A stretch of DNA of 64,000 nucleotides from Herbaspirillum robiniae (lineage in GTDB: Bacteria > Pseudomonadota > Gammaproteobacteria > Burkholderiales > Burkholderiaceae_D). A model generated the notes under the pieces. That model was not told where the DNA came from. It did not search any database and saw only the letters and a list, made by a program, of their open reading frames with translations. Below, piece by piece: positions 32,239-40,001 of the stretch (positions are counted from its first letter, which is position 1; every line of letters starts with the position of its first letter). The DNA lies in assembly GCF_002213415.1 (NCBI RefSeq), contig NZ_NJGU01000010.1, positions 124,001 to 188,000 of the forward strand. Direction: 5' to 3'. Made by a program: the position numbers and the translations under genes.

Positions 32239-33195
32239 ATGTCGACCCAATCCGCGGCCAGCCGCGCCCACCCCAATCCCGCCGCCAAGCAAAAGCCCCT
32301 GAGCGGGCTGTTCCTGGTCTGCGTGGTGGTGGCGATCTGCATCTGGGGCGGCAACTGGCCGGTGATGAAGATCGGCAGCCAGTTCATCTCGCCGCTGTGG
32401 TTCGCGGCCAGCCGTTTCTTCTCGGCGGCGGTGCTGAGTTTCCTGATCGCCTTCGCCATCGGCAAGCTGCGCCTGCCGACCCGCCGCGAATGGCCGGTCG
32501 TGATCGGCGTGGGCGTGCTGCAGATGGGTTTGTTTACGGCGCTGGTGACCGGCGCGCTGCATTTCGTCATGCCCGGCCGTGCGTCGCTGATCGCCTACGC
32601 CACTTCAATCTGGGTGGTGCCGGGCGCGGCGCTGTTCCTGAAGCAGAAGCTGAGCGGCCAGCAGTCGCTGGCCACCGTGTGCAGCTATGCGGGCATGGCG
32701 GTGATCGTGCTGCCGGCGCTGTTGCATGCCGACCTGCACAGCATGATCGGCTACCTGATGCTGGGCGCGGCCTCGCTGTCGTGGGCCATGAACATCCTGC
32801 AGATCAAATTGACCCCGGGCGTGAAGCTGGATTTCGATCTGCTGCCCTGGCAGACGCTGGTGGCCGGCTTGCCGCTGTGCGTGCTGGCCTTCGTCTTCGA
32901 AGGCGCGCCGGCGTTCCTGCTGGACCATCACTCCTGGTACGTGATCGCCTATACCGGCCCGCTGGCAACCGCCTTGACCTTCCTGATCGTGCTGCAGATG
33001 ACCCAGCGCCTGTCGCCGGTGACGGTGTCGGTGTGCATGCTGGGCGTGCCGGTGGTGGGCCTGACGCTGTCGTCGCTGGTGTTCGGCGAGACGCTCTCGC
33101 CCGACCTGATGCTGGGCATGGGCCTGCTGTGCATGGGCCTGGTGCTGCCGGCACTGCCTTCGTTCGGCTGGCGCCGCGTGGCGCTCAAGGGCTGA
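32239..33195 (+). CDS. DMT superfamily (EamA) transporter
   Basis: A 318-residue inner-membrane protein with ten predicted helices in two EamA repeats. Repeat 1 starts VVVAICIWGGNWPVMKIGSQF; repeat 2 contains MLGAASLSWAMNILQIKLTP and ends SSLVFGETLSPDLMLGMGLL. ATG 32239 is chosen because GGAG lies 7-10 bases upstream; ATG 32227 is an alternative. Family members export amino acids or metabolites; the substrate is unknown. Confidence 0.88.
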   Translation: MSTQSAASRAHPNPAAKQKPLSGLFLVCVVVAICIWGGNWPVMKIGSQFISPLWFAASRFFSAAVLSFLIAFAIGKLRLPTRREWPVVIGVGVLQMGLFTALVTGALHFVMPGRASLIAYATSIWVVPGAALFLKQKLSGQQSLATVCSYAGMAVIVLPALLHADLHSMIGYLMLGAASLSWAMNILQIKLTPGVKLDFDLLPWQTLVAGLPLCVLAFVFEGAPAFLLDHHSWYVIAYTGPLATALTFLIVLQMTQRLSPVTVSVCMLGVPVVGLTLSSLVFGETLSPDLMLGMGLLCMGLVLPALPSFGWRRVALKG

Positions 33196-33296
33196 GGGGC
33201 CGGGCGCGGCCACGCTGGAAATCGACGCGGTGCCGATGGACGGCTTCAACGCCTAGATGCTCGACGAGGAGCCTGGCCAGGGCCGGCCGAACCGGC

Positions 33297-34079
33297 TCAG
33301 ACCTCGACCACCAGATCGGGATCGTATTGGAGGTTTTCGGTCCCGCCGTCGCGCCGCACGTAGCCGCAGGGATTGCAGACCACGCGGCACTTGCCGATCT
33401 TGTAGTCGAAGGAGTCGTGCGTGTGACCGTGCACCCACAGGTCGGCGCGTTCGGCCAGCGCATCCAGGTTGGAGGAGAATGCCGCCGACACCAGGTCGTC
33501 CGCATAGCGCGGCGCCACCGAGCGCAGCGAGGGCGACATGTGGGTGACCACCACCGTCGGGCCGTCGAAGGGCGTCTCCAGCCTTTCGCTCAGCCAGGCC
33601 AGGTCGGCGCGGTGCAGCGCGACCGTGTCGGCCGGCGTCATCATGCGCGCCTCGCCGTCGCGTTCCACCTCGATGCGGCGATAGTCCAGCATCACCGGTT
33701 CGGCTGCGCTCATCGCGCTGTCCTTGCGGTCTTTTCCGAACAGTTCATAGTCCGTCCACAGCGTGGCGCCCAGGAAGCGCACGCCGCCGATCACCGTCTC
33801 GCCGCGGTCGAGGAAGCGCACGTTGGACGAGGCCTCGCCCTGCCGCGCCAGCGTGCGCAGCGCGCCTTCCCAGCTTTGTCCGTAGCCTTCATGGTTGCCG
33901 CTGACGTAGATCACCGGCAGGCCGGCGAAGGTGCGCTCGGCCCAGGCCAGGGCGCGTTCGGTCTTGTCGATGTCGCCGGCCAGGATGACGGCGTCGGGGC
34001 GGGAGCGGTCGAGATTGATGGCCGGCGCGTTCTCGCGCCAGACTTCGAGGTGCAGGTCGGAAAGGATCAGCAGGCGCAT
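33297..34079 (-). CDS. Metallophosphoesterase
   Basis: A 260-residue calcineurin-like phosphoesterase. The dimetal motifs appear in order: ILSDLHLE, ILAGDIDKT, VSGNHEGYG, VTHMSPS and VHGHTHDSFDY. The protein lacks a signal peptide. Substrate unknown (phosphodiester or nucleotide). Its promoter region carries the 8-bp tandem array. Confidence 0.9.
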   Translation of the reverse strand: MRLLILSDLHLEVWRENAPAINLDRSRPDAVILAGDIDKTERALAWAERTFAGLPVIYVSGNHEGYGQSWEGALRTLARQGEASSNVRFLDRGETVIGGVRFLGATLWTDYELFGKDRKDSAMSAAEPVMLDYRRIEVERDGEARMMTPADTVALHRADLAWLSERLETPFDGPTVVVTHMSPSLRSVAPRYADDLVSAAFSSNLDALAERADLWVHGHTHDSFDYKIGKCRVVCNPCGYVRRDGGTENLQYDPDLVVEV

Positions 34080-34149
34080 GCGCGGATGGGGTGGCTGTTG
34101 GCTGGATCCGCTACCTTAGCAAAGATCGCGGCCGCTCACAGTCGGCGCG

Positions 34150-34221
34150 GCGACAGTGCGACAGTGCGACAGTGCGGCAGTGCGGCAGTGTGGCAGTGTG
34201 GCCGTGTGGCCGTGTGGCCGT
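34150..34221. repeat. Tandem octamer array, 9 copies
   Basis: Nine contiguous 8-base units change stepwise: GCGACAGT x3, GCGGCAGT x2, GTGGCAGT x1, GTGGCCGT x3. The array lies between the stop of the gene at 34232 and the start of the phosphoesterase at 34079, both on the minus strand, so it may sit in a promoter. Confidence 0.95.
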
Positions 34222-34231
34222 GGCGCCGCCC

Positions 34232-34696
34232 TCAGAGCGGCTGGCTGTCCTTGATGCGCTGTTTTGCGGCGTCTTCGTCGGCCTGTTGCTTGGCCACGGG
34301 GGCCTCCGGACGCGCCTCGACCTTGGCGCGGATCTTCTCGCGCACGTGGAGGAAGGCGTCGACGTCGAGCATCGAGAACTTCGATTTGAGCTTGTCCTTC
34401 TCGCGCGCCAGCTGGGCCTGGGTGCGCGCCTGGGTCGCGCTGGTGTCGGGCACGCCGGCCAGCGCCTGGTCGATCTGCGCAATGCCGTCCAGGTCGGGCA
34501 GGGCCAGCGGGCCGGTCTGGCTTGCCGAAGCGGCAAGTTGCAGCGCCTGCGGCGACAGCGACACGATGCTGGCGCCGGGCGCGGCGGGAGCAGCGGACGC
34601 TGCATCGCCGCCGGCAGGCGTTGCGGCTGCCGCGGTCGGGCCGGCGCCGTTGGCGCTGGAGTCGGCCGGGGCGGGGAAGGAAGGGGTGATCTGCAT
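34232..34696 (-). CDS. Hypothetical Ala/Pro-rich protein
   Basis: A 154-residue protein, MQITPSFPAPADSS at the N-terminus, Ala/Pro/Gly-rich to residue ~45, then a polar helical region with QARTQAQLAREKDKLKSKFS and FLHVREKIRAKVEARPEA. There is no signal peptide or membrane segment. No family is recognised. Divergent from the KaiC-like gene. Confidence 0.5.
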   Translation of the reverse strand: MQITPSFPAPADSSANGAGPTAAAATPAGGDAASAAPAAPGASIVSLSPQALQLAASASQTGPLALPDLDGIAQIDQALAGVPDTSATQARTQAQLAREKDKLKSKFSMLDVDAFLHVREKIRAKVEARPEAPVAKQQADEDAAKQRIKDSQPL

Positions 34697-34825
34697 GCGC
34701 TTGCCGTTCAGGTTGGCGTCGATCCTGTATTTACGGCATCCGCTAGTGAAACTTGATGAGGATTCTTCATGCGCGGATGCAACTTTCGTCCTGAATCGGA
34801 ACCTTAATCACATCGTGGGCGAACG

Positions 34826-34831
34826 TATAAT
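34826..34831 (+). promoter_or_regulatory. Consensus -10 hexamer upstream of the KaiC-like gene
   Basis: A perfect TATAAT lies 52 bases before the start codon at 34883. The hexamer CTTAAT at 34803-34808 has 17-bp spacing but is a poor -35, so activation may be needed. Confidence 0.5.
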
Positions 34832-34882
34832 GCGCATAAAAATTGCCTCTTTCATAAAATAATTCAGGGTCGGGTCATCCCC

Positions 34883-36358
34883 ATGAGCGACAACAAGCAG
34901 ATCGACAACGTGACCGAAGGCAAGCCGGGACGGTCCAATCGCATTCCATTGCTCCGCACCGGCATCGCCGGTTTCGACGACATCCTCGGTGGCGGCCTGC
35001 CGGCGGGCAGCCTTTACCTGATCCAGGGCCTGGCCGGCAGCGGCAAGACCACGCTGGCCTGCCAGATCGGCTTCACCCAGGCGCGCCAGGGCAAGAAGGT
35101 GCTGCTGCTCACGCTGATCGCCGAATCGCACGCCAAGATGCTCAACCACGTGAGCAATTTCGACTTCTTCGACGACAGCCTGGTCGGCTCCCAGATGCAG
35201 ATGCTGAGCGGCTATTCCAGCCTGGCCAGCGAAGGCCTGCGCGGGCTGCTGCGCCTGATCACGGCCGAGCTTAATCGTTTCCGGCCGGCGATGCTGGTGA
35301 TCGACGGCTTTCGTTCGGTGCGCGATTCGGGACCGTCGGACCTGAACCTGTCGGAGTTCATGCATTCGCTCAATTCGCTGGTCTTCACGATGAACTGCAC
35401 CACCATCCTGCTCTCGCCGGTGGAGGGCAACATGCCCGAATCCGAGAACACGCTGGTGGACGGCGTCATCGAGCTGAGCCAGTACGAGCAGGGCATGCAG
35501 CTGGTGCGCGAGATCAAGGTGTTCAAGGTGCGCGGCGCCGACCACCTGCTGGGCAAGCATGTGTTCGAGATCAACGCCAGCGGGGTGGAGATCTTCCCCC
35601 GTTTCGAGGCAACCGCCACCCGCGCCGGCAAGGTGCCGGGCACGTCCGGGCGTTATGTCAGCGTCGGCATTCCCTCCTGGGACAAATGCATAGGCGGCGG
35701 CGTGGTCAGCGGTTCGATCACCTGCCTGCTGGGCAGCCCCGGCGTGGGCAAGACATTGATGGGCCTGCATTTCATCGAGCAGGGCCTGAAGGACGGCGAG
35801 CAATGCCTGATCGTGGGCTTCTATGAGGCGCCCGAACGCCTGCTGGCCAAGGCCCGCAAGGCCGGCATGCAGATGGACGCCTACATGGACAGCGGCCAGC
35901 TGGAGATGATCTGGCAACTGCCGCTGGAGATGCTGTGCGACGACCTGGCCAAGCGCATGCTGGACAACATCGCGCGGCGCGGCGTGACGCGCCTGCTGAT
36001 CGACGGCGTCGACGGCCTGCGCAGCATCGTGGTGCAGCCGCAGCGCATCCGGCCTTTCCTGGTGGCGCTGACCAACGAGCTGCGCGCGCTGGGAGTGACC
36101 AGCTTCGTCACCGAGCAGCTGCCGTATTTCCGCGAATCCCGTCCCCAGGCCGACCCGACCTCGTCCCAGCTCTACGAGAACGTGATGCTGCTGGAGTACA
36201 TCCTGTTCGGCGACATCAACCGCCGCCAGATTTCGGTGATGAAGCTGCGCGAGAACGGTTATGACGGCGCCAACCGCCTGATGAATATTTCCGACGCCGG
36301 CATCGAGATCGATGGCCCGGCGGCGGGCGCCAGCGGGCCGGCGGTAAACGGAAGCTGA
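34883..36358 (+). CDS. KaiC-like two-domain RecA-family ATPase
   Basis: A 491-residue cytosolic protein with two KaiC/RecA domains. Domain 1 (~20-245) has TGIAGFDDILGGGLPAGSLY and Walker A GLAGSGKTT (Lys55), Walker B-like PAMLVIDGFRSV. Domain 2 (~250-480) has GIPSWDKCIGGGVVSGSITC, Walker A GSPGVGKT (Lys290), GFYEAPERLLAKA and TRLLIDGVDGL. The KaiC catalytic glutamate pair is AE in domain 1 and E..PE in domain 2. No KaiA or KaiB is nearby, so a clock role is not supported. The stop overlaps the next gene's ATG region by spacing of one base, so a signalling module with the following receiver is likely. Confidence 0.9.
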   Translation: MSDNKQIDNVTEGKPGRSNRIPLLRTGIAGFDDILGGGLPAGSLYLIQGLAGSGKTTLACQIGFTQARQGKKVLLLTLIAESHAKMLNHVSNFDFFDDSLVGSQMQMLSGYSSLASEGLRGLLRLITAELNRFRPAMLVIDGFRSVRDSGPSDLNLSEFMHSLNSLVFTMNCTTILLSPVEGNMPESENTLVDGVIELSQYEQGMQLVREIKVFKVRGADHLLGKHVFEINASGVEIFPRFEATATRAGKVPGTSGRYVSVGIPSWDKCIGGGVVSGSITCLLGSPGVGKTLMGLHFIEQGLKDGEQCLIVGFYEAPERLLAKARKAGMQMDAYMDSGQLEMIWQLPLEMLCDDLAKRMLDNIARRGVTRLLIDGVDGLRSIVVQPQRIRPFLVALTNELRALGVTSFVTEQLPYFRESRPQADPTSSQLYENVMLLEYILFGDINRRQISVMKLRENGYDGANRLMNISDAGIEIDGPAAGASGPAVNGS

Positions 36359-36359
36359 C

Positions 36360-36749
36360 ATGTCGACCGCTTCGCCATCCCTGTCGCAACCCGTCATCCT
36401 GATCGTGGATGACGAGGTCGACATCACCGACACCTACGCCATGCTGCTGGAGCTGCACGGCTTCAGCGTGGTGACGGCCGGTCACGGCGCCGAGGCCTTG
36501 TCCAAGGCGCAGCTGGCCATGCCCGACCTGGTGATTTCGGATTGCATGATGCCGGTGATGAACGGGATCGATTTCTGCGCCGCGCTGCGCCGGCTGCCCG
36601 GCGGCGGCACGGTGCCGGTGATCCTGTGCAGCGGCGCGCCGGAGCTGCACGACCTGTCCCAGTCCAGCCACAACCTGTTCCTGCGCAAGCCGGTCTTCTT
36701 CGAGCGCCTGCTGGAGGAAATCCAGCGACTGCTGCCGCCGGGCGCCTGA
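36360..36749 (+). CDS. CheY-like response regulator partnered with the KaiC-like ATPase
   Basis: A 129-residue stand-alone receiver. All phosphorylation residues are present: LIVDDEVD, phospho-acceptor Asp in LVISDCMMPVMNG and Lys in FLRKPVF. There is no output domain. It begins one base after the KaiC-like stop, so the two are co-expressed; the receiver probably signals to or from the ATPase. Confidence 0.9.
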   Translation: MSTASPSLSQPVILIVDDEVDITDTYAMLLELHGFSVVTAGHGAEALSKAQLAMPDLVISDCMMPVMNGIDFCAALRRLPGGGTVPVILCSGAPELHDLSQSSHNLFLRKPVFFERLLEEIQRLLPPGA

Positions 36750-36795
36750 GGCGCCCCTTCGCTACCCCGGCGTCGCCGCCGGCTCCTTCCAGGTT

Positions 36796-36993
36796 TCAGC
36801 CGTCCACGCGTCCGGGGCAGTAGTAGCCCTGCCAGCGATAGCTGTTCTGTTTCTTGCGCTCCTCCCCGCGGTGCTTGCGCCGGCGGGCGATGCCGGCGCC
36901 GGCGCGCGAGGCCGGCGGCGCCGACGGATGCAGGGGAAAGGGCAGGCAGGTGGAAAAGTGCCGGGCGACGCTGCCCGGTTTGGCTGTGCTCAT
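36796..36993 (-). CDS. Possible small basic protein
   Basis: A 65-residue frame starting MSTAKPGSVARHFS and ending KKQNSYRWQGYYCPGRVDG. A good ribosome site (GAGGAAC) lies 4-10 bases before ATG 36993. The arginine-rich middle and aromatic tail are unlike shadow frames, but the composition is compatible with chance in GC-rich DNA. No family recognised. Confidence 0.4.
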   Translation of the reverse strand: MSTAKPGSVARHFSTCLPFPLHPSAPPASRAGAGIARRRKHRGEERKKQNSYRWQGYYCPGRVDG

Positions 36994-37115
36994 GTGTTCC
37001 TCGCGATGCGGTGGCGTGCCGCCGGATCCTCCCGGCGACGGAAACACATGGTGGGGCGCCGCCGTGCTTCACGCCATCGGCGCGCCGAGCATATGCGTGT
37101 AGGAATGCGCTGTCG

Positions 37116-37538
37116 TCATCGCCCGCGCAGCGCCGCTTGCCACAGCGGCAATACCGCCTCGCGCGTGAGCGGCGCCAGCGTCACGGCGCCGGCCTCTTGC
37201 GGCAGCAGCCAGCGCGCTTCCTCGATTTCGGCCGCCGCTTCCACTTCCCCGTCCCATTCCGCCCGGAACAGCCGGCAATGCACCATGCTGTCCGGCTCGT
37301 TGGCGGCCACGGCGCTGTGCAGGCCGAGGTCGGTCAAGCTTGCCGCGTCGGGCGCGATGCCCAGTTCTTCCTTCAGCTCGCGCAGCAGCGCCTGCTGCGC
37401 TCCTTCCCCCGCATCGATCTTGCCGCCTGCCTGCATGAAATGCACGCTGCCGCGCTTGCGCACCACCAGCATGGCGCCGTCGGCGCGCAGCAGCAGCGCG
37501 GCGGCGATGTGGATGTCCTTCGGGCGCGCGCCGCTCAT
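37116..37538 (-). CDS. NUDIX hydrolase
   Basis: A 140-residue pyrophosphohydrolase. The NUDIX box is complete: GGKIDAGEGAQQALLRELKE followed by ELGI (~residues 38-61, pattern G-x5-E-x7-RE-x2-EE-x-G). Members cleave nucleoside diphosphates linked to another group. Its ATG overlaps the stop of the upstream gene (37535) by four bases. Confidence 0.9.
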   Translation of the reverse strand: MSGARPKDIHIAAALLLRADGAMLVVRKRGSVHFMQAGGKIDAGEGAQQALLRELKEELGIAPDAASLTDLGLHSAVAANEPDSMVHCRLFRAEWDGEVEAAAEIEEARWLLPQEAGAVTLAPLTREAVLPLWQAALRGR

Positions 37539-38062
37539 GGCCTGCCCGCCGCGATCTTGACGCCCGGCGTCTCGTCCGAGGCCACGCGCAGCAGGTAGTC
37601 GCCCGCGCGCAGGTGGAACTTGAGCGCCTTATGGATGCCCGCGCAGCGCAGGCCGTGGTTGAAGGTCAGCGGCTCCAGCTCCCGGCCGCCGTCGACCACG
37701 TCGATCCAGGCGCCGGAATCGGCCGCCAGCCAGTAATCGCCTTCCTCTGACACATGCCAGCGCAGCTGCAGCGCGTATTGCATCTGTTTTTTCGACTTGA
37801 AGCTCAGCGGGCCGAACTGCGCCTGGGCCTGCGCGATCGGCAGCAGCGCGGCCTGCACCGGGCCGAAACCGTCTGTCGCCTCGGCCCCGGCCGGCGCCGG
37901 CGTGTTCCATTTTTGCTGCATGGCGCTGATGACGGGGTTGTCGCTTTCGCAGGCGGCCTGGGCCATGGCCGCAGGTGTGGCGAAAACGCACAACATCGCG
38001 GCCAGGCCGATGGCGGTGGCCGATACAGAGAAATGAGGGGAGAGGCAGGACAGGCGCGGCAT
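37535..38062 (-). CDS. Secreted hypothetical protein
   Basis: A 175-residue protein starting MPRLSCLSPHFSVSATAIGL with a signal peptide ending AAMAQA. The mature part contains two cysteines (AACESDNP and GLRCAGIH) and a beta-rich C-terminus (LKFHLRAGDYLLRVASDETP). Upstream starts up to 38128 are possible. Coupled to the NUDIX gene by a 4-base overlap. No family recognised. Confidence 0.6.
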   Translation of the reverse strand: MPRLSCLSPHFSVSATAIGLAAMLCVFATPAAMAQAACESDNPVISAMQQKWNTPAPAGAEATDGFGPVQAALLPIAQAQAQFGPLSFKSKKQMQYALQLRWHVSEEGDYWLAADSGAWIDVVDGGRELEPLTFNHGLRCAGIHKALKFHLRAGDYLLRVASDETPGVKIAAGRP

Positions 38063-38261
38063 GGCGGGCGATCGCTCCAGGCAAATGGGGAAGTTTGCCA
38101 TTCTAGCGCGGCTGGACATTAGAACCATTTTGTTGTCAATATTGAAATGTTGTCGTTTTAATCAGGAATTTCCTGATACCGGGAATCGTCGCCAAAGCTC
38201 ACCATCGCTTCATGAAACCACCGTCCGGCTGAATCGGGCGGAACACGGAGGGAGAGGAAAA

Positions 38262-38633
38262 ATGGCAAGCAGCGCAGAGCGCAAGACAGTGCTGGTGGTG
38301 GAGGATCACGAGGATTCCCGCGAGATGCTGTGCGAAATCCTGGAAAACAGCGGTCTTTCGGTGATCGCCGCCGGCAACGGGATCGAAGCCATCGAGCGTA
38401 TGCAGTCGCAGGTGCCCAATGTGGTGCTGACCGACCTGAGCATGCCCCGCATGGATGGCATCGAGCTGGCGCGCTACATCAAATCGCACGACCGCTACGG
38501 ACATATCCCGGTGGCGCTGATCAGCGCCAACCTGCCGGCCGCCAGTCCGCACTTTCCGGAGATTTCAGCCTTCCTGCTCAAGCCCTGTTCGGTCGACCAC
38601 CTGTTGACCACGGTGGCCCAGCTGCTGCGCTGA
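38262..38633 (+). CDS. Stand-alone response regulator receiver
   Basis: A 123-residue CheY-like protein with VLVVEDHEDSREML, phospho-acceptor Asp in VVLTDLSMPRMDG and FLLKPCSV. GGAGAGGAAAA precedes ATG 38262. There is no output domain. It is the second stand-alone receiver within 2 kb of the KaiC-like gene. Confidence 0.88.
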   Translation: MASSAERKTVLVVEDHEDSREMLCEILENSGLSVIAAGNGIEAIERMQSQVPNVVLTDLSMPRMDGIELARYIKSHDRYGHIPVALISANLPAASPHFPEISAFLLKPCSVDHLLTTVAQLLR

Positions 38634-38664
38634 TCGGGGATTGGGCAAAGATTTTTCAAGGGTG

Positions 38665-38704
38665 AAATATCTGCGAGTTTTTATGATTTTCTCGACAGAT
38701 ATTT
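38665..38704. promoter_or_regulatory. Inverted repeat upstream of the winged-helix regulator
   Basis: AAATATCTGCGAG (38665-38677) faces CTCGACAGATATTT (38691-38704), complementary over 13 pairs with one bulged A, around TTTTTATGATTTT. It lies 125 bases before the regulator at 38829. It may be an operator or, because it follows the receiver gene, a weak terminator. Confidence 0.45.
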
Positions 38705-38828
38705 TCTGTATAACGTTGTGATTATGGAAAGCATTTCCGCGCCCGTGGGGTGGGCCGGATGCGCGTCCCAAGGGCGCGGCGGAATGCTCCGGCAGTCATA
38801 AAAAAGGTTCGTCCGGAACGCTACAGTA

Positions 38829-39539
38829 ATGAAAGTATTGATCGTAGAAGGCGAGATCGACTGGCGCAATACACTCGCCGCGCATGTCGGGGGATTGGGG
38901 TACGAAGCGGCAAGCTGCTCGGCCCTGGCGCACGCGCTCGAGATCCTCAAGAGCCGCACGCCGGACATCCTCATCGCCGACGCCGGATTGCCCGACGGCA
39001 GTTTCCTGCCGGAACTGGCATCCATCCGCCAGCACTTCCCCTCGATGGGCATCGTCATCCTCACTTCAACCACGCGCCTGGAAGACCGGGTGCGCGGCAT
39101 GAGCGACGGCGCCGATTACTACCTGGTCAAGCCGGTCAAGCTGGAAGAAGTCTCGGCCACGCTGACCGCGCTGGCGCGCCGCATGAAGACCGCGCCGCAC
39201 GACAGCTCGCCGCAGTCCGAGAAGTGGAGCTTCAACCGCAAGTCGGGCCGCCTGTCGGCCAACGGCTCGATCGCGCTGCAGTTCACCGACAAGGAAAGCA
39301 CCGCGCTGGCGGCGCTGCTGCAAAGTCCCAATTACCCGGTATCGCACGGCCAGCTGTTCGACCTGCTGCGTTCGGGCGCCGAAGAGTACGACGCCCACCG
39401 CATCGACGCGCTCATCTACCGCGTGCGCCAGAAGCTGCGTTCGCTGGAAGAAGCGCCGATGCAGATCCGCAACATCTACGGCGAAGGCTTCCTGATGCTG
39501 CGCCGGAGCGCCGCGGTCGACATCGTGCTCGACATCTGA
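38829..39539 (+). CDS. Atypical OmpR-type response regulator
   Basis: A 236-residue DNA-binding regulator. The receiver keeps the phospho-acceptor position (LIADAGLPDG) and Lys (LVKPVK), but the usual acidic pair reads VEGEIDW with a glycine, so metal-dependent phosphorylation may be altered. The C-terminal winged helix is short of some conserved residues but shows ALIYRVRQKLRSLEEAPMQI and IYGEGFLM. No histidine kinase is adjacent. Confidence 0.82.
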   Translation: MKVLIVEGEIDWRNTLAAHVGGLGYEAASCSALAHALEILKSRTPDILIADAGLPDGSFLPELASIRQHFPSMGIVILTSTTRLEDRVRGMSDGADYYLVKPVKLEEVSATLTALARRMKTAPHDSSPQSEKWSFNRKSGRLSANGSIALQFTDKESTALAALLQSPNYPVSHGQLFDLLRSGAEEYDAHRIDALIYRVRQKLRSLEEAPMQIRNIYGEGFLMLRRSAAVDIVLDI

Positions 39540-39802
39540 GGCCGGCGGCTCGCAAAATTTCTCCCTCGCGATTCGCATGCCGGCAGGAACCAGGGCATGC
39601 ACAATTGTGCGCGGTGGCAGGCAATATTTCCGGACCGCTCGCGCAATATTGCAAAGCCGACTCGTTTTGAGGCCGGTGTTGCAATGCGAATACCGACATG
39701 CTGTTCCGACGCGGCACCCCCACAAATGCCCGATGCTGCAGCCGTTGAAAAACACGGCAAGAAATGCTGCATCGCGAAAGATTTGCCGCTTTCGGGTATC
39801 AT

Positions 39803-39832
39803 GTTCGAAGTTTCTCCGCTAAATCTTCGAAC
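39803..39832. promoter_or_regulatory. Inverted repeat in the gap before the MFS symporter
   Basis: GTTCGAAG and CTTCGAAC form a perfect 8-bp dyad around 14 bases. It is the clearest structure in the 462-bp gap 39540-40001, which also has a GCAATATTGC palindrome (39643-39652) and no gene that I can support. Confidence 0.4.
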
Positions 39833-40001
39833 TTCGCTTCAGGTTTTCCGCTGATTCTGTCCTTCGCGGACACGCCGTCCGCGATCCACCCGCTTGAAGA
39901 AAAATGAAGCAGGCCCTCCGGCCCGCCGCTGCATTGCCGTTCGCATCGCGAAGGCAGGGCGCGGGGCCGGTGTTCCGCTTTTTCTATCGTGCTGAACGAA
40001 C

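Noticed and set aside
34150..34221. Octamer array considered as a CRISPR-like array
   Set aside because: Units are contiguous 8-mers without spacers; no cas gene is present.
32064..34862. 932-codon plus frame across the DMT gene, phosphoesterase and octamer array
   Set aside because: It runs through two well-supported genes in other frames and through a tandem repeat. No conserved motif.
34883..36358. Circadian clock function for the KaiC-like protein
   Set aside because: No KaiA or KaiB is nearby, and many proteobacterial KaiC-like proteins are not clock components.
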